A stretch of DNA of 39,762 bases from a virus, in IMG/VR virus record IMGVR_UViG_3300009151_000152, positions 1-39,762 of that record, one strand, 5' to 3'. Shown here one piece after another: positions 14,206 to 22,671 of this stretch (position 1 is its first letter; each line of letters begins with the position of its first letter). A program made the translations under genes and the position numbers. Below the pieces are notes generated by a model that was given only the letters and a program-made list of their open reading frames with translations, made no database searches and had not been told where the DNA came from.

Positions 14206-14229
14206 CATTTGTTATAAATCTGTTATATT
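14202..14229 (+). promoter_or_regulatory. Sigma70 promoter of primase, leaderless arrangement
   Basis: TTGACA (14202-14207) overlapping the upstream stop codon, 16 bases, TATATT (14224-14229) with an extended -10 TGT. Six bases follow to the ATG at 14236. Confidence 0.8.
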
Positions 14230-14235
14230 AGTGTT

Positions 14236-15234
14236 ATGGAAATTACTGACCAAATCATGCAGCATCTGCCATGGAAACGCAAATCCACGCCTAGTAAGTG
14301 GATAAGTTTCAATGCTGTCTGCTGTCATCATAATGGTCATGCAGCAGATACTCGTGGGCGTGGCGGCGTTATGCCTTCACCAGAGGGTGGTATCACGGCA
14401 CACTGCTTTAATTGCCATTATACTGCTTCTTGGCAACCTGGCAATCGACTATCTTATAAGATGCGGCGTTGGATGTCATGGCTTGGTATGGCTGATGATA
14501 CTATCTCTCGCCTTAGCCTATTTGCGTTAGCACAATCTACCCCAGATTATCCACGAGTAGAAGCACGTGAGTTACCCACTTACGAGCCTCGTGAGCCATG
14601 TCCTGGTCGCCCTATTACAAGTTGGTTAAATGATGGATATATCAATGAAAACGATTATAACAGTCTTGAAATGGCTATCAATTATCTTGATTCTAGAGGT
14701 TTTGGTGATAAGTTATCTGATTTTTACTGGACAGACGATCCTGCTTTAAGAAACCGTGTGTTGGTTCCATTTACTTGGAAAAACAAACCTATGGGTTTCA
14801 GTGGGCGGCTGTTTGAAGATGGCAAGAAGAAAATAAAATACTTCTCTAATTATCCAAGCAATATGATATGGGGTTATGACCGTCAACACAAGGATGCGAA
14901 ATTTTGTATTGTCGTTGAAGGACTGCTTGATGCTGTCGCCATCGGTGCGCTTGCAATTTGTAGCAATGAAATTAATGATGGTCAGGCTCAAGTTATCGAA
15001 ACACTTGACCGTGATATCATTGTTGTGCCTGATCGTGATAAAGCTGGTATGGCAATGGTCAACGCTGCTCTAAAATATGGTTGGGGTGTAGCATTTCCAG
15101 AATGGGAAAACGGAATTAAAGATGTAGCAGATGCTGTTGCTAAGTATGGAACACTGTTCACCATGCGTAGTATTCTCAATAGTGTGGAATCAAATAACTT
15201 AAAGATTCGATTGATGGCGAAAAAATGGCTATAA
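14236..15234 (+). CDS. 61: DNA primase (T4 gp61-like)
   Basis: This 332-residue protein has an N-terminal zinc ribbon (C29/C30, H35 and C57-x2-C60, with HCFNCHYTASW) and a TOPRIM-type catalytic core: IVVEGLLDAVAIG with the invariant glutamate near residue 230 and VVPDRDKAG with the DxD near 265. It makes RNA primers for lagging-strand synthesis with the gp41 helicase encoded 1.6 kb downstream. In T4 these genes are close together; here a radical SAM gene and a sulfotransferase-like gene lie between them. The radical SAM gene overlaps its 3' end by 10 bases. It is leaderless from its own early promoter. Confidence 0.88.
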   Translation: MEITDQIMQHLPWKRKSTPSKWISFNAVCCHHNGHAADTRGRGGVMPSPEGGITAHCFNCHYTASWQPGNRLSYKMRRWMSWLGMADDTISRLSLFALAQSTPDYPRVEARELPTYEPREPCPGRPITSWLNDGYINENDYNSLEMAINYLDSRGFGDKLSDFYWTDDPALRNRVLVPFTWKNKPMGFSGRLFEDGKKKIKYFSNYPSNMIWGYDRQHKDAKFCIVVEGLLDAVAIGALAICSNEINDGQAQVIETLDRDIIVVPDRDKAGMAMVNAALKYGWGVAFPEWENGIKDVADAVAKYGTLFTMRSILNSVESNNLKIRLMAKKWL

Positions 15235-16133
15235 AAAGTATTACATTAGAAGTTACTAATATGTGCACCCTAAAATGTTTACGGTGTGCAAGAACTGATT
15301 TCATAAAAAAATATCCGAAGGGGTGGAAAAATCACAACTTAAATTTACAAGATTTAAAAAATTTTCTTGATATTGATTTTAAAAATACATCGTTTACTAT
15401 TTGTGGTAATTACGGCGATGCCATATATTACAATGATTTATTTCCACTGTGTCGTTGGCTAAAAGAAAATGGTTCTACTATTAAATTGCATACTAATGGT
15501 AGTTATAAAACTGCAGATTGGTGGAATAACCTAGCATCAATTCTCGATGAAAATGACGAGGTAAATTGGGCTATTGATGGCACACCTGAAAATTTCACTG
15601 AGTATAGAGTCAATGCGGATTGGGATTCAATTAAGACAGGCATTGATATTATTACAAAAACTAAAATACAGACTGTATGGCGGCATATCGTGCTTAAGTT
15701 CAATCAAGGCACTGTTTCTGAGACTGAAACACTTGCAAAATCTTTAGGTATTAAAAAATTTAGTATTGTTCACAGTGACCGCTGGGAGGAAAATGATGCC
15801 TTAAAACCTGATAGTAATTTTATAAATGCGGCTGATGAATTTAAAACTGCTTGGAAAAAAAATGTCAGAAATTTAGATATTTCTCCAAAATGTTTAACAG
15901 GCGAAACTAGTCATTTTATAACAGCAGAAGGATATTATACACCATGCTGTTATATAGCTGACCATCGTTTTTATTATAAAACCAGATGGGGTAAAGAAAA
16001 ACAAAAATATAGTATTAAAAATACAAAATTTACAGAAATTTTATCAAGACCTGATGTAATACAATATTTCAAGGATTTGACAAATAATATATGTGATGAT
16101 GTTTGCAGGTTTAGTTGTCCAAAGATAGGATGA
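15225..16133 (+). CDS. Radical SAM protein (first of three)
   Basis: The 302-residue protein has the radical SAM cluster motif C14-x3-C18-x2-C21. A barrel follows with segments such as FTICGNYGDA, IKLHTNGS and VNWAIDG, which match the usual GGE, ribose and beta6 region positions. Further cysteines in the C-terminal third (CLTG, PCC, then CDDVCRFSC) suggest an auxiliary cluster of the SPASM or twitch type. Substrate and reaction cannot be told. The gene is visibly richer in AAA, ATT and TTA than its neighbours, in line with recent acquisition. It overlaps the primase 3' end. Confidence 0.8.
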   Translation: MAIKSITLEVTNMCTLKCLRCARTDFIKKYPKGWKNHNLNLQDLKNFLDIDFKNTSFTICGNYGDAIYYNDLFPLCRWLKENGSTIKLHTNGSYKTADWWNNLASILDENDEVNWAIDGTPENFTEYRVNADWDSIKTGIDIITKTKIQTVWRHIVLKFNQGTVSETETLAKSLGIKKFSIVHSDRWEENDALKPDSNFINAADEFKTAWKKNVRNLDISPKCLTGETSHFITAEGYYTPCCYIADHRFYYKTRWGKEKQKYSIKNTKFTEILSRPDVIQYFKDLTNNICDDVCRFSCPKIG

Positions 16134-16137
16134 TGTC

Positions 16138-16857
16138 GTGAATAATATTAATAGTGACACGTTAGTATTTGTTGTTTATTCTCCTGGTGCTTTTGGAAGT
16201 TTTCTTTCTTTGGTTCTAGAGCAGTCAGAACATGTAGATCATCTATGGGACGAAACAGTTATTAATAACTTTGATTCTGATGGAGCAGCACATATAAAAT
16301 TAAGCAATTGGATTAAAAATTTTCATGACGGCAATGACATTGATAGATGGGTAGAATTGCCAGATAATGATAAAATTGAGTATATTGAATCTCGGCTTTT
16401 TAAAGTTCCGACAAACAATTTAAAAATTCATAGGTTTACTGTTCCAAGTGCCATTCCAGAATTGATTAAAATTTTTTCCAAATCAAAAATTATATATATT
16501 CAGTATGATGAACAAAATAAAGAACTTGTGGTTAATAATTTTATTAACAAAATAATAAAGACTGACAGATTTGCTAAGAATAAATTGTCCAGTATTATCA
16601 ATAAGGTACTCTCAAAGGCATCAGACATTGAAAAATTTAAATATTATCGTAAGATTGCCATTGACAGACTTGATAAAATTAACTTGAAAACTATTCCAAT
16701 AGGTGTTAAAATAGTTCCTATTGCTTCATTTTTATCATGGGAAGATTTTTTGGTAGAGTATCAACAAATATGTTCATATTTAAAAATTAAACCAGAATTA
16801 CATAAGGTCAAAGAATTGTATAATGAATTTATAAAGGTAAACGGATTGAATGGCTAA
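16138..16857 (+). CDS. Sulfotransferase-like or P-loop-like hypothetical protein
   Basis: The start is GTG, with AGGA upstream. The 239-residue protein opens with FVVYSPGAFGSFLSLVLEQ, similar in position and shape to the PAPS-binding loop of sulfotransferases (PxxGGTSL-like), and later has KIIYIQYDEQ and a C-terminal SWEDFLVEYQQICSYL typical of that family's end. The PAPS-binding residues are not clear, so this is a tentative call. It sits between a radical SAM gene and the helicase and overlaps the helicase start by eight bases. It is AT-rich like the radical SAM genes. Confidence 0.35.
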   Translation: MNNINSDTLVFVVYSPGAFGSFLSLVLEQSEHVDHLWDETVINNFDSDGAAHIKLSNWIKNFHDGNDIDRWVELPDNDKIEYIESRLFKVPTNNLKIHRFTVPSAIPELIKIFSKSKIIYIQYDEQNKELVVNNFINKIIKTDRFAKNKLSSIINKVLSKASDIEKFKYYRKIAIDRLDKINLKTIPIGVKIVPIASFLSWEDFLVEYQQICSYLKIKPELHKVKELYNEFIKVNGLNG

Positions 16858-18247
16858 ATCATTTGATGCTGGCATCCAAAAACTTTTCATTGAAATGATG
16901 CTAAGTGATCCGCAAAGTTATGTGCGGGTGCAGAATATATTCAATCCAAACAACTTTGATCGTAGTTTACAAAATGCTGCGAAGTTTATTAAAACTCACT
17001 GTGAGCAGCATACTATTATGCCGTTGCTTGAACAGATAAACGCTGCTACAAACAATACTTTTGCACCTGTGCCTGGCATGACTGATGACCATACTGCATG
17101 GTTCTTAGAAGAATTTGAAGATTTTACCAAGCAAAAAGAACTTGAGCGAGCCATTCTTGCAGCAGCAGACCTATTAGAGAAAGGTGATTTTGATCCTGTT
17201 GAAAAATTGATAAAAGATGCAGTACAAATCAGTCTAACCAAAGACCTTGGCACAGATTACTTCCTTGATCCTATTGCTCGTCTTACTAAGATTAAAGATA
17301 ATAACGGACAAACAAGCACAGGTTGGAATACACTTGACCAAAAACTATATGGTGGTTTTAATCGTGGAGAGTTGAATATCTTTGCTGGCGGTTCGGGTTC
17401 GGGTAAATCACTGTTCATGCAGAATATTGCATGCAATTGGGTATTGGCAGGTCTCAATGGCGTTTACATTACGCTTGAATTGAGTGAAGAATTGACTGCT
17501 ATGCGTATTGATAGTATGTTGACCAATACAGCAAGTAAGGATATTTTCAAGAGCATTGAAGATATTGAGATCAAGGTTAGAATGGTTGGCAAGAAGAGTG
17601 GTAAGTTCCAAATCAAATATCTGCCAGCACAAAGCACTATCAACGATGTTCGCTCATATTGTAAAGAACTTCAAGTCCGCACAGGTCGCAAACTTGACTT
17701 TATCATGATTGACTATCTTGATTTGTTGATGCCAGTTAGTGCAAAAGTTAGCCCAAGTGATTTGTTTGTTAAGGACAAATATGTCTCCGAAGAAATTCGT
17801 AACTTTGCTAAAGAAATGGACATTCTACTTGTTACCGCATCACAGTTAAACCGTGCATCGGTTGAAGAAGTAGAGTTTGATCATTCGCACATTTCTGGCG
17901 GTATTTCTAAGATTAATACTGCTGATAATCTATTCGGTATCTTTACATCACGTAGTATGCGTGAACATGGCAAGTATCAGCTACAATTAATGAAAACTCG
18001 TAGTAGTAGTGGTGTTGGTCAGAAAGTTGAACTTGAATTTGATATTGATAGTCTGCGTATTCGTGATATGCCAGATGACGGAGAAGCGCATCAGTTTAAA
18101 AAACCTGTTAGCAGTATCTTTGATGGTGTCAAGAACAAGAGTACAGTTGTACCAAGTAGCGAACCAGAAGAAAGCGGCAAGATAACAGCAGATGTAAATA
18201 GCAGTAAGTTAAAACAAATGCTGGCTAACATCAAACAGAAAAATTAA
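16850..18247 (+). CDS. 41: Replicative DNA helicase (T4 gp41-like, DnaB family)
   Basis: The protein has 465 residues. The RecA-like domain has Walker A GGSGSGKS at 180-187 and Walker B FIMIDYLDLL near 283-292, with an arginine-finger region around FTSRSMREHG. A short N-terminal domain (about 1-130) would bind the primase. gp41 unwinds DNA 5' to 3' at the fork. The last 573 bases of the gene are repeated at 19428-20000. The start is ATG at 16850 behind AAAGG. The radical SAM gene at 18250 starts two bases after its stop. Confidence 0.93.
   Translation: MAKSFDAGIQKLFIEMMLSDPQSYVRVQNIFNPNNFDRSLQNAAKFIKTHCEQHTIMPLLEQINAATNNTFAPVPGMTDDHTAWFLEEFEDFTKQKELERAILAAADLLEKGDFDPVEKLIKDAVQISLTKDLGTDYFLDPIARLTKIKDNNGQTSTGWNTLDQKLYGGFNRGELNIFAGGSGSGKSLFMQNIACNWVLAGLNGVYITLELSEELTAMRIDSMLTNTASKDIFKSIEDIEIKVRMVGKKSGKFQIKYLPAQSTINDVRSYCKELQVRTGRKLDFIMIDYLDLLMPVSAKVSPSDLFVKDKYVSEEIRNFAKEMDILLVTASQLNRASVEEVEFDHSHISGGISKINTADNLFGIFTSRSMREHGKYQLQLMKTRSSSGVGQKVELEFDIDSLRIRDMPDDGEAHQFKKPVSSIFDGVKNKSTVVPSSEPEESGKITADVNSSKLKQMLANIKQKN
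17669..18241 (+). repeat. Direct repeat copy A (3' end of helicase gene)
   Basis: This stretch aligns without any gap to 19428-20000 (offset 1759). By hand count about 74 of 573 bases differ, mostly in third codon positions, with about six amino acid changes. The differences are not spread evenly: 18026-18183 matches with one mismatch. Confidence 0.9.
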
Positions 18248-18249
18248 TA

Positions 18250-19398
18250 ATGACTTCATCATCATCATTTTGCTACCAACCTTGGACAGGTATTGATATA
18301 GATAATAGTGGTTCTATTAGACCTTGTTGCAAGTTTAATACTAAAATTGCAGAGGATTGGGAAGGTTATAATATCAATAATATGAGTATTGATGATTATA
18401 AAAAAAGCAACGGGTTGGCAAAATTAAAAGAATCTTTTGTATCTGGTCAAAAACCAGCAGCATGTGAGCGTTGTTGGAAAGATGAGGCAGCAAATTATCC
18501 TAGTAAACGAACAATGGACGGCGAGCGATGGAAGAAAGAATTTAATGACTTTAATTTAACTGCATCAAATACGTTACTATTGACGCTGCCACTTGGTAAT
18601 ATATGTAATTTAAAATGCAGAATTTGTAGTCCAAACTCAAGTAGTAGTTGGAAAAAAGAATTTCAAGATATCTATAATATAAAGTATAAGGTAGCAGATT
18701 GGGCCAACAATGATTTTGTATGGCAATCATTGTTGGAAATGACCGATGATATTTTAGAATTACATTTACATGGTGGTGAACCATTTTTATATGACAACGA
18801 GAAACATTTAGAAATCTTAAATAAAATTTCTAATTCTCCCAATGCCAGTAAAATTAGATTACATTATAATACAAATGGTACTGTATTCCCAGATCAAAAA
18901 TATTGGGATGCATTTGACAAGATAGGATGGGTTGATATTCAACCTAGTATCGATGATATTGGTGCTCGATTTGAGTATAATAGAAAAAATGCCAAATGGG
19001 ATGAAGTTAAAGAAAACTTAATAAAATATAGAGACTATATTAATATTCGTCCCAATATGCAGTTGAGCATCAGCACAACAGTTAGTGTGTTTACAATCTA
19101 TTATCTTGACGAGATGTTTACATATTTTATGGATAACAAACTACCAAAACCTTGGTTGGGAAAATTATCTAAACCTGAGTATTATAGATGTTCTATATTT
19201 CCATCTGAGCACAAAGAAATTATCAAGAATAAGTTATTGTCTAGTAGTCATGAGGATTTGCAAAACATAAGTCAATGGTTAAACGATGATGACTCTGTGC
19301 TGTTGGATAAATTTAGGGAAAACATTAAATTACACGATGCGTACAGAAAAGAATCATTTAAACAAGTATTTCCCGAAATTTATTCATGGTTGTTCTAA
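18250..19398 (+). CDS. Radical SAM protein with twitch/SPASM-type Cys (second of three)
   Basis: This 382-residue protein has the cluster motif C119-x3-C123-x2-C126 and GGEP at 175-178, preceded by a cysteine-containing N-terminal region (C8, C26, C27, C72 and C75 in FCYQPW, RPCC and CERC) that looks like an auxiliary cluster site. This layout matches the twitch-domain radical SAM proteins I know from marine phages. The reaction is unknown; peptide or sugar modification are both possible. It starts two bases after the helicase stop and ends 24-30 bases before the second helicase copy, so it lies between the two direct repeats. Confidence 0.8.
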   Translation: MTSSSSFCYQPWTGIDIDNSGSIRPCCKFNTKIAEDWEGYNINNMSIDDYKKSNGLAKLKESFVSGQKPAACERCWKDEAANYPSKRTMDGERWKKEFNDFNLTASNTLLLTLPLGNICNLKCRICSPNSSSSWKKEFQDIYNIKYKVADWANNDFVWQSLLEMTDDILELHLHGGEPFLYDNEKHLEILNKISNSPNASKIRLHYNTNGTVFPDQKYWDAFDKIGWVDIQPSIDDIGARFEYNRKNAKWDEVKENLIKYRDYINIRPNMQLSISTTVSVFTIYYLDEMFTYFMDNKLPKPWLGKLSKPEYYRCSIFPSEHKEIIKNKLLSSSHEDLQNISQWLNDDDSVLLDKFRENIKLHDAYRKESFKQVFPEIYSWLF

Positions 19399-19421
19399 CC
19401 AAGATACAAATTCAATAGGAT

Positions 19422-20003
19422 AAACATCTGCAAATTCGTACAGGTCGTAAGGTAGACTTTATCATGATTGACTATCTTGATCTGCTTATGCCTGTTAGCG
19501 CCAAAGTTAGCCCAAGTGATTTGTTTGTTAAAGACAAATATGTATCGGAAGAAATTCGTAACTTTGCTAAAGAAATGCAAATCTTGTTGGTTACAGCATC
19601 GCAGTTAAATCGTGCTAGTGTAGAAGAAGTAGAGTTTGACCATAGTCATATTAGTGGTGGTATTTCTAAAATCAACACTGCGGATAATCTATTTGGTATT
19701 TTTACTTCTCGCAGTATGCGTGAACATGGCAAGTATCAGTTACAGATTATGAAAACTCGCTCTTCAAGTGGTGTTGGACAAAAGGTTGAACTTGAATTTG
19801 ATATTGATAGTCTGCGTATTCGTGATATGCCAGATGACGGAGAAGCGCATCAGTTTAAAAAACCTGTCAGCAGTATCTTTGATGGTGTCAAGAACAAGAG
19901 TACAGTTGTACCAAGTAGCGAACCAGAAGAAAGCGGCAAGATTGTGGCAGATATAAACAGCAGTAAACTAAAACAAATGCTTGCTAATATTAAACAGAAA
20001 TAA
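19422..20003 (+). pseudogene. Truncated second copy of helicase gene 3' end
   Basis: The frame is open from about 19419 to the stop at 20003 and encodes the last 190 or so residues of the helicase, from LQIRTGRKVDF to the C-terminus. It lacks the Walker A domain, and no start codon with Shine-Dalgarno precedes it; the first in-frame ATG is at 19464. About 18% of bases differ from copy A except in one tract, but nearly all changes are silent, so the copy evolved under selection as a functional helicase before being placed here. I read it as a scar of recombination, though a short C-terminal product is possible. Confidence 0.85.
19428..20000 (+). repeat. Direct repeat copy B (second helicase 3' end)
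   Basis: Gap-free partner of 17669-18241. The segment 19785-19942 is identical to 18026-18183 except at 19868. Confidence 0.9.
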
Positions 20004-20019
20004 AAACTTAAATAAAATT

Positions 20020-21033
20020 ATGATTTCTCTTAACAATATTAAACATTTACATATGGAATTTAGTTCACTGTGTAATGCAAGATGTCCATTGTGTCCCCGT
20101 AATTTATTTGGTTATCCATACAATAGTGGATATGAAGAAACTAGCTTAACACTTGAATTAATTAAAAAATCATTTTCGCCGCAGTTTGTTAATCAACTTG
20201 ACCGTGGTATACTAGTTAATGGAAACTTTGGCGATTTTACTGCTAATTTAGAATCACTACAAATATTGGATTATTTTAAAACTTGTAATCCAAAACTAAA
20301 AATACAAATCAGCACAAACGGCAGTGCAAGAAATACAGATTTTTGGCATGAACTTGGTAAATTTTCAAATGCTATTGTAGAGTTTTGTTTGGATGGATTA
20401 GAAGATACACACGCAATATATCGTCAAGATACAAATTTTAATCGAATACTTAAAAATGCAAAAGCATTCATGGATGCTGGTGGTGTTGCTATATGGAAGA
20501 TGATACGTTTTGACCATAACAAGCACCAAGTTGAAGAAGCAGAACAGCTTTCTAAAAAATTAGGATTTTCAAAATTTCAACTTGAGGACCATGGCAGAAA
20601 TACTGGACCAGTGTTTGACCGTGATGGTAAATTAATTCGCACTATGGGCAACTACACTGGATTTACTGATATTGAAAATATAATTAAATTTCAAAGTGAT
20701 TCAAATAAAATTTATTCACATAAACCATATGTTCAAGGTTTGACTCATTCTTGTTTTACAAAAGATAATAATTCAATTTATATTGCAGCAAATGGATTAG
20801 TTTATCCTTGTTGTTATATGGCATTTAATCCGTTAACATATGACCAAGGTTTTAACGGATTTATTAATCGTCAAATTAAACCATTAGTAAAACATAATAG
20901 TTTACATGAACATGATTTAGAAACTTGCATTGGTTGGTTTAGCAGTGTTGAAAGTGCATGGACACGGGATAGCTATGAAAACGGTCGTTTAATACAATGC
21001 GATCAGGTGTGTGGAAAATTTGAAACCGCATAA
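20020..21033 (+). CDS. Radical SAM protein (third of three)
   Basis: The ATG at 20020 is chosen because the upstream in-frame TTG at 19981 lies in the helicase copy. The 337-residue protein has C18-x3-C22-x2-C25 (CNARCPLC), a barrel with VNGNFGDFTANLE, QISTNGS and VEFCLDG, and C-terminal cysteines (YPCCYMA, then CDQVCGKF) suggesting an auxiliary cluster. It is closer in layout to the protein at 15225 than to the one at 18250. It follows a helicase 3' end, just as the gene at 18250 does, so the position after gp41 seems to be a cargo slot. Confidence 0.8.
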   Translation: MISLNNIKHLHMEFSSLCNARCPLCPRNLFGYPYNSGYEETSLTLELIKKSFSPQFVNQLDRGILVNGNFGDFTANLESLQILDYFKTCNPKLKIQISTNGSARNTDFWHELGKFSNAIVEFCLDGLEDTHAIYRQDTNFNRILKNAKAFMDAGGVAIWKMIRFDHNKHQVEEAEQLSKKLGFSKFQLEDHGRNTGPVFDRDGKLIRTMGNYTGFTDIENIIKFQSDSNKIYSHKPYVQGLTHSCFTKDNNSIYIAANGLVYPCCYMAFNPLTYDQGFNGFINRQIKPLVKHNSLHEHDLETCIGWFSSVESAWTRDSYENGRLIQCDQVCGKFETA

Positions 21034-21038
21034 AACCT

Positions 21039-21046
21039 CATAAATA
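21039..21046 (+). promoter_or_regulatory. Late promoter CATAAATA
   Basis: Three bases separate it from ATG 21050, so the expected 5' end (about 21052) lies inside the ATGGAG. This favours an alternative start downstream (TTG 21065). Confidence 0.6.
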
Positions 21047-21049
21047 TTC

Positions 21050-21313
21050 ATGGAGTTTAATAATTTGCGCAAACAATCTCGTAGTATTCTTGATGAGTTG
21101 AGCCAATTAGGGGTTGGTAAGAATACTGGATTAGTATTAGAAAGTCGTGCTAACCATATCATCAATAGTGCTATTAATCTTATTAATCAAATCCGTGAAA
21201 CCTATGATGCTCCAGAGGCAGATGAATTAGAACGCCGACTATTAAATAGTATACGTGCGCAAGAACCTGCCAAGTTTGTTCGTGGGTTAAGGAAGATTAA
21301 TGAGAGCAAATGA
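21050..21313 (+). CDS. Small coiled helical protein, virion region
   Basis: The 87-residue frame from ATG 21050 is almost all helical (RSILDELSQLG, INLINQIRETYDAPEADELERRLLNSI). The true start may be TTG at 21065: the late promoter would begin the mRNA at GGAG (21052-21055), which is well placed for 21065 but not for 21050. I do not recognise the family. The next gene starts inside its 3' end. Confidence 0.55.
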   Translation: MEFNNLRKQSRSILDELSQLGVGKNTGLVLESRANHIINSAINLINQIRETYDAPEADELERRLLNSIRAQEPAKFVRGLRKINESK

Positions 21314-22145
21314 AATATTATCCGAAGTAACAGACCCAAAAGCAACTCCTCCAAAACCAAACGATCCTGAATTTCAGAAGAGTAAAGAATCATTTGTAAA
21401 AATTATTAATCAAGCAGTTGCTGAATATAATGCTCAATTATCTAATTTAAGAAAAACATACGCTGACAAATATAAAGAAATAATAAGTGACAATGACACT
21501 TTAGTTGATAATATAAAAGATGCAATATTTTCTTTCTTAATAAACAAGGGAAATGGTCTTATTCTTGATGCAGATAAAGATTTGTTAAGCAGAACATTTA
21601 ATATTAAATTGCCTCCAAAATCTCCTAATCCAACAGTTCCTCCTACTACAACTGGCGCACCATCTATTTCATCACCGCCACCAAAAACACCATCAGAACG
21701 TGAATTTGATATATTAGATTTGGATAATACCAGCAATGATAATACAAAAAAACCTAAATTTAAAGTGGTTAACAGTGGCAAAGAACCTAAGCAAAATTCA
21801 CTTATTGAAGGTATCTTTCAAATAGATCGCAATACTGGAAAGATAACAATAGACCCAAAAGACATTGATAAGTTGGCAAAACTTACTACTTTTATTTGGT
21901 ATAGAAATCGTAACCTTAAAAATACAAATCCAACTGTATTTGCTAAACAAGCTGGTGTACAATCAACTGGTCGTTCACTAACTAATCGTGTAAACAACAA
22001 TGCACTTGCGAAAGCAGTTGGCGTAGACCCACAAAATCCAGAATTTTTACAATCACTCGTCAATGCTGTTGCAAATAAAGATAACCTTATCAATTTCTTA
22101 GAAAAAGTACGTTCTGTAGCAGGCATCAAGCCGCAAACAAAATAA
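21300..22145 (+). CDS. Virion protein with putative capsid-targeting N-terminus
   Basis: The 281-residue protein begins MRANEILSEVTD, similar to the short cleavable head-targeting peptides of T4 internal head proteins (consensus ending in L/I-x-E). Residues 23-65 form a coiled helix, 100-130 are proline and serine rich, and the C-terminal part is a helical domain with repeated Asn. This looks like an internal or scaffold head protein. The start overlaps the preceding gene by 14 bases and has AAGGAAG upstream. Confidence 0.5.
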   Translation: MRANEILSEVTDPKATPPKPNDPEFQKSKESFVKIINQAVAEYNAQLSNLRKTYADKYKEIISDNDTLVDNIKDAIFSFLINKGNGLILDADKDLLSRTFNIKLPPKSPNPTVPPTTTGAPSISSPPPKTPSEREFDILDLDNTSNDNTKKPKFKVVNSGKEPKQNSLIEGIFQIDRNTGKITIDPKDIDKLAKLTTFIWYRNRNLKNTNPTVFAKQAGVQSTGRSLTNRVNNNALAKAVGVDPQNPEFLQSLVNAVANKDNLINFLEKVRSVAGIKPQTK

Positions 22146-22174
22146 CGGATAACCGCACTATTTTCTCTAACATT

Positions 22175-22182
22175 TATAAATA
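22175..22182 (+). promoter_or_regulatory. Consensus late promoter TATAAATA with leader hairpin
   Basis: Full T4 consensus TATAAATA. The expected start is near 22188, where GCGT (22189-22192) pairs with ACGC (22201-22204): a 5'-terminal hairpin in the leader, then TTTGGAG before ATG 22223. Confidence 0.8.
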
Positions 22183-22222
22183 CTATTAGCGTAATAATAA
22201 ACGCAAATTTTGGAGAATTAAA

Positions 22223-22645
22223 ATGGCAGATTTTTATCGTATTAATGGTAACGCTGGTGTAGTTGGTGATGGCAAGGGTTTTATCTCAACAGCTATCGGT
22301 GCTAGCTTTATCGGAAAGTTCCCTGTAGCAATTGCAGGTTACATTGCAAATTCAAGTGGCACAGCACAAGACCTACGTCTTGAAAGCGGCGTTAACAATG
22401 CAATTCCTGCAATCCTAACCTCAATTTCAAGCAACGTAACTGTTCTTGCATATCAGATTGAAGCAACATCTGGTGGTAATATCAGTCTACTTCTTGAAGG
22501 TGCTGCTGGTCTTGCATCAACTGATGCTGGTATTGCAACAGTTATTCAAAACACTGTTCGCAGCCTAACCGCTGCTGGTAACAACGCAGTTGATTGCAGT
22601 GGTTCACTATTCGTGAACAAGGGCTTCAAGCTAAGCTACACTTAA
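22223..22645 (+). CDS. Probable abundant virion protein, single-gene transcript
   Basis: This 140-residue protein is Ala, Gly, Ser and Val rich with few charges (MADFYRINGNAGVVGDG start, then ISSNVTVLAYQIEATSGG). It has its own consensus late promoter, a strong TTTGGAG and a dedicated terminator, an arrangement typical of the most highly expressed virion genes. Codons are more GC- and C-ending than in neighbours (atc, ggc, aac), also a sign of high expression. I cannot name it; a head decoration or tube-like protein would fit. No family is recognised with confidence. Confidence 0.55.
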   Translation: MADFYRINGNAGVVGDGKGFISTAIGASFIGKFPVAIAGYIANSSGTAQDLRLESGVNNAIPAILTSISSNVTVLAYQIEATSGGNISLLLEGAAGLASTDAGIATVIQNTVRSLTAAGNNAVDCSGSLFVNKGFKLSYT

Positions 22646-22671
22646 TATATCCTAGATATATTACAAAGTTC

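Noticed and set aside
18250-19398. Insertion sequence or homing endonuclease as the cause of the helicase duplication
   Set aside because: No transposase, no inverted repeats at the edges, and no endonuclease motif in the inserted gene; homologous recombination explains the data better.
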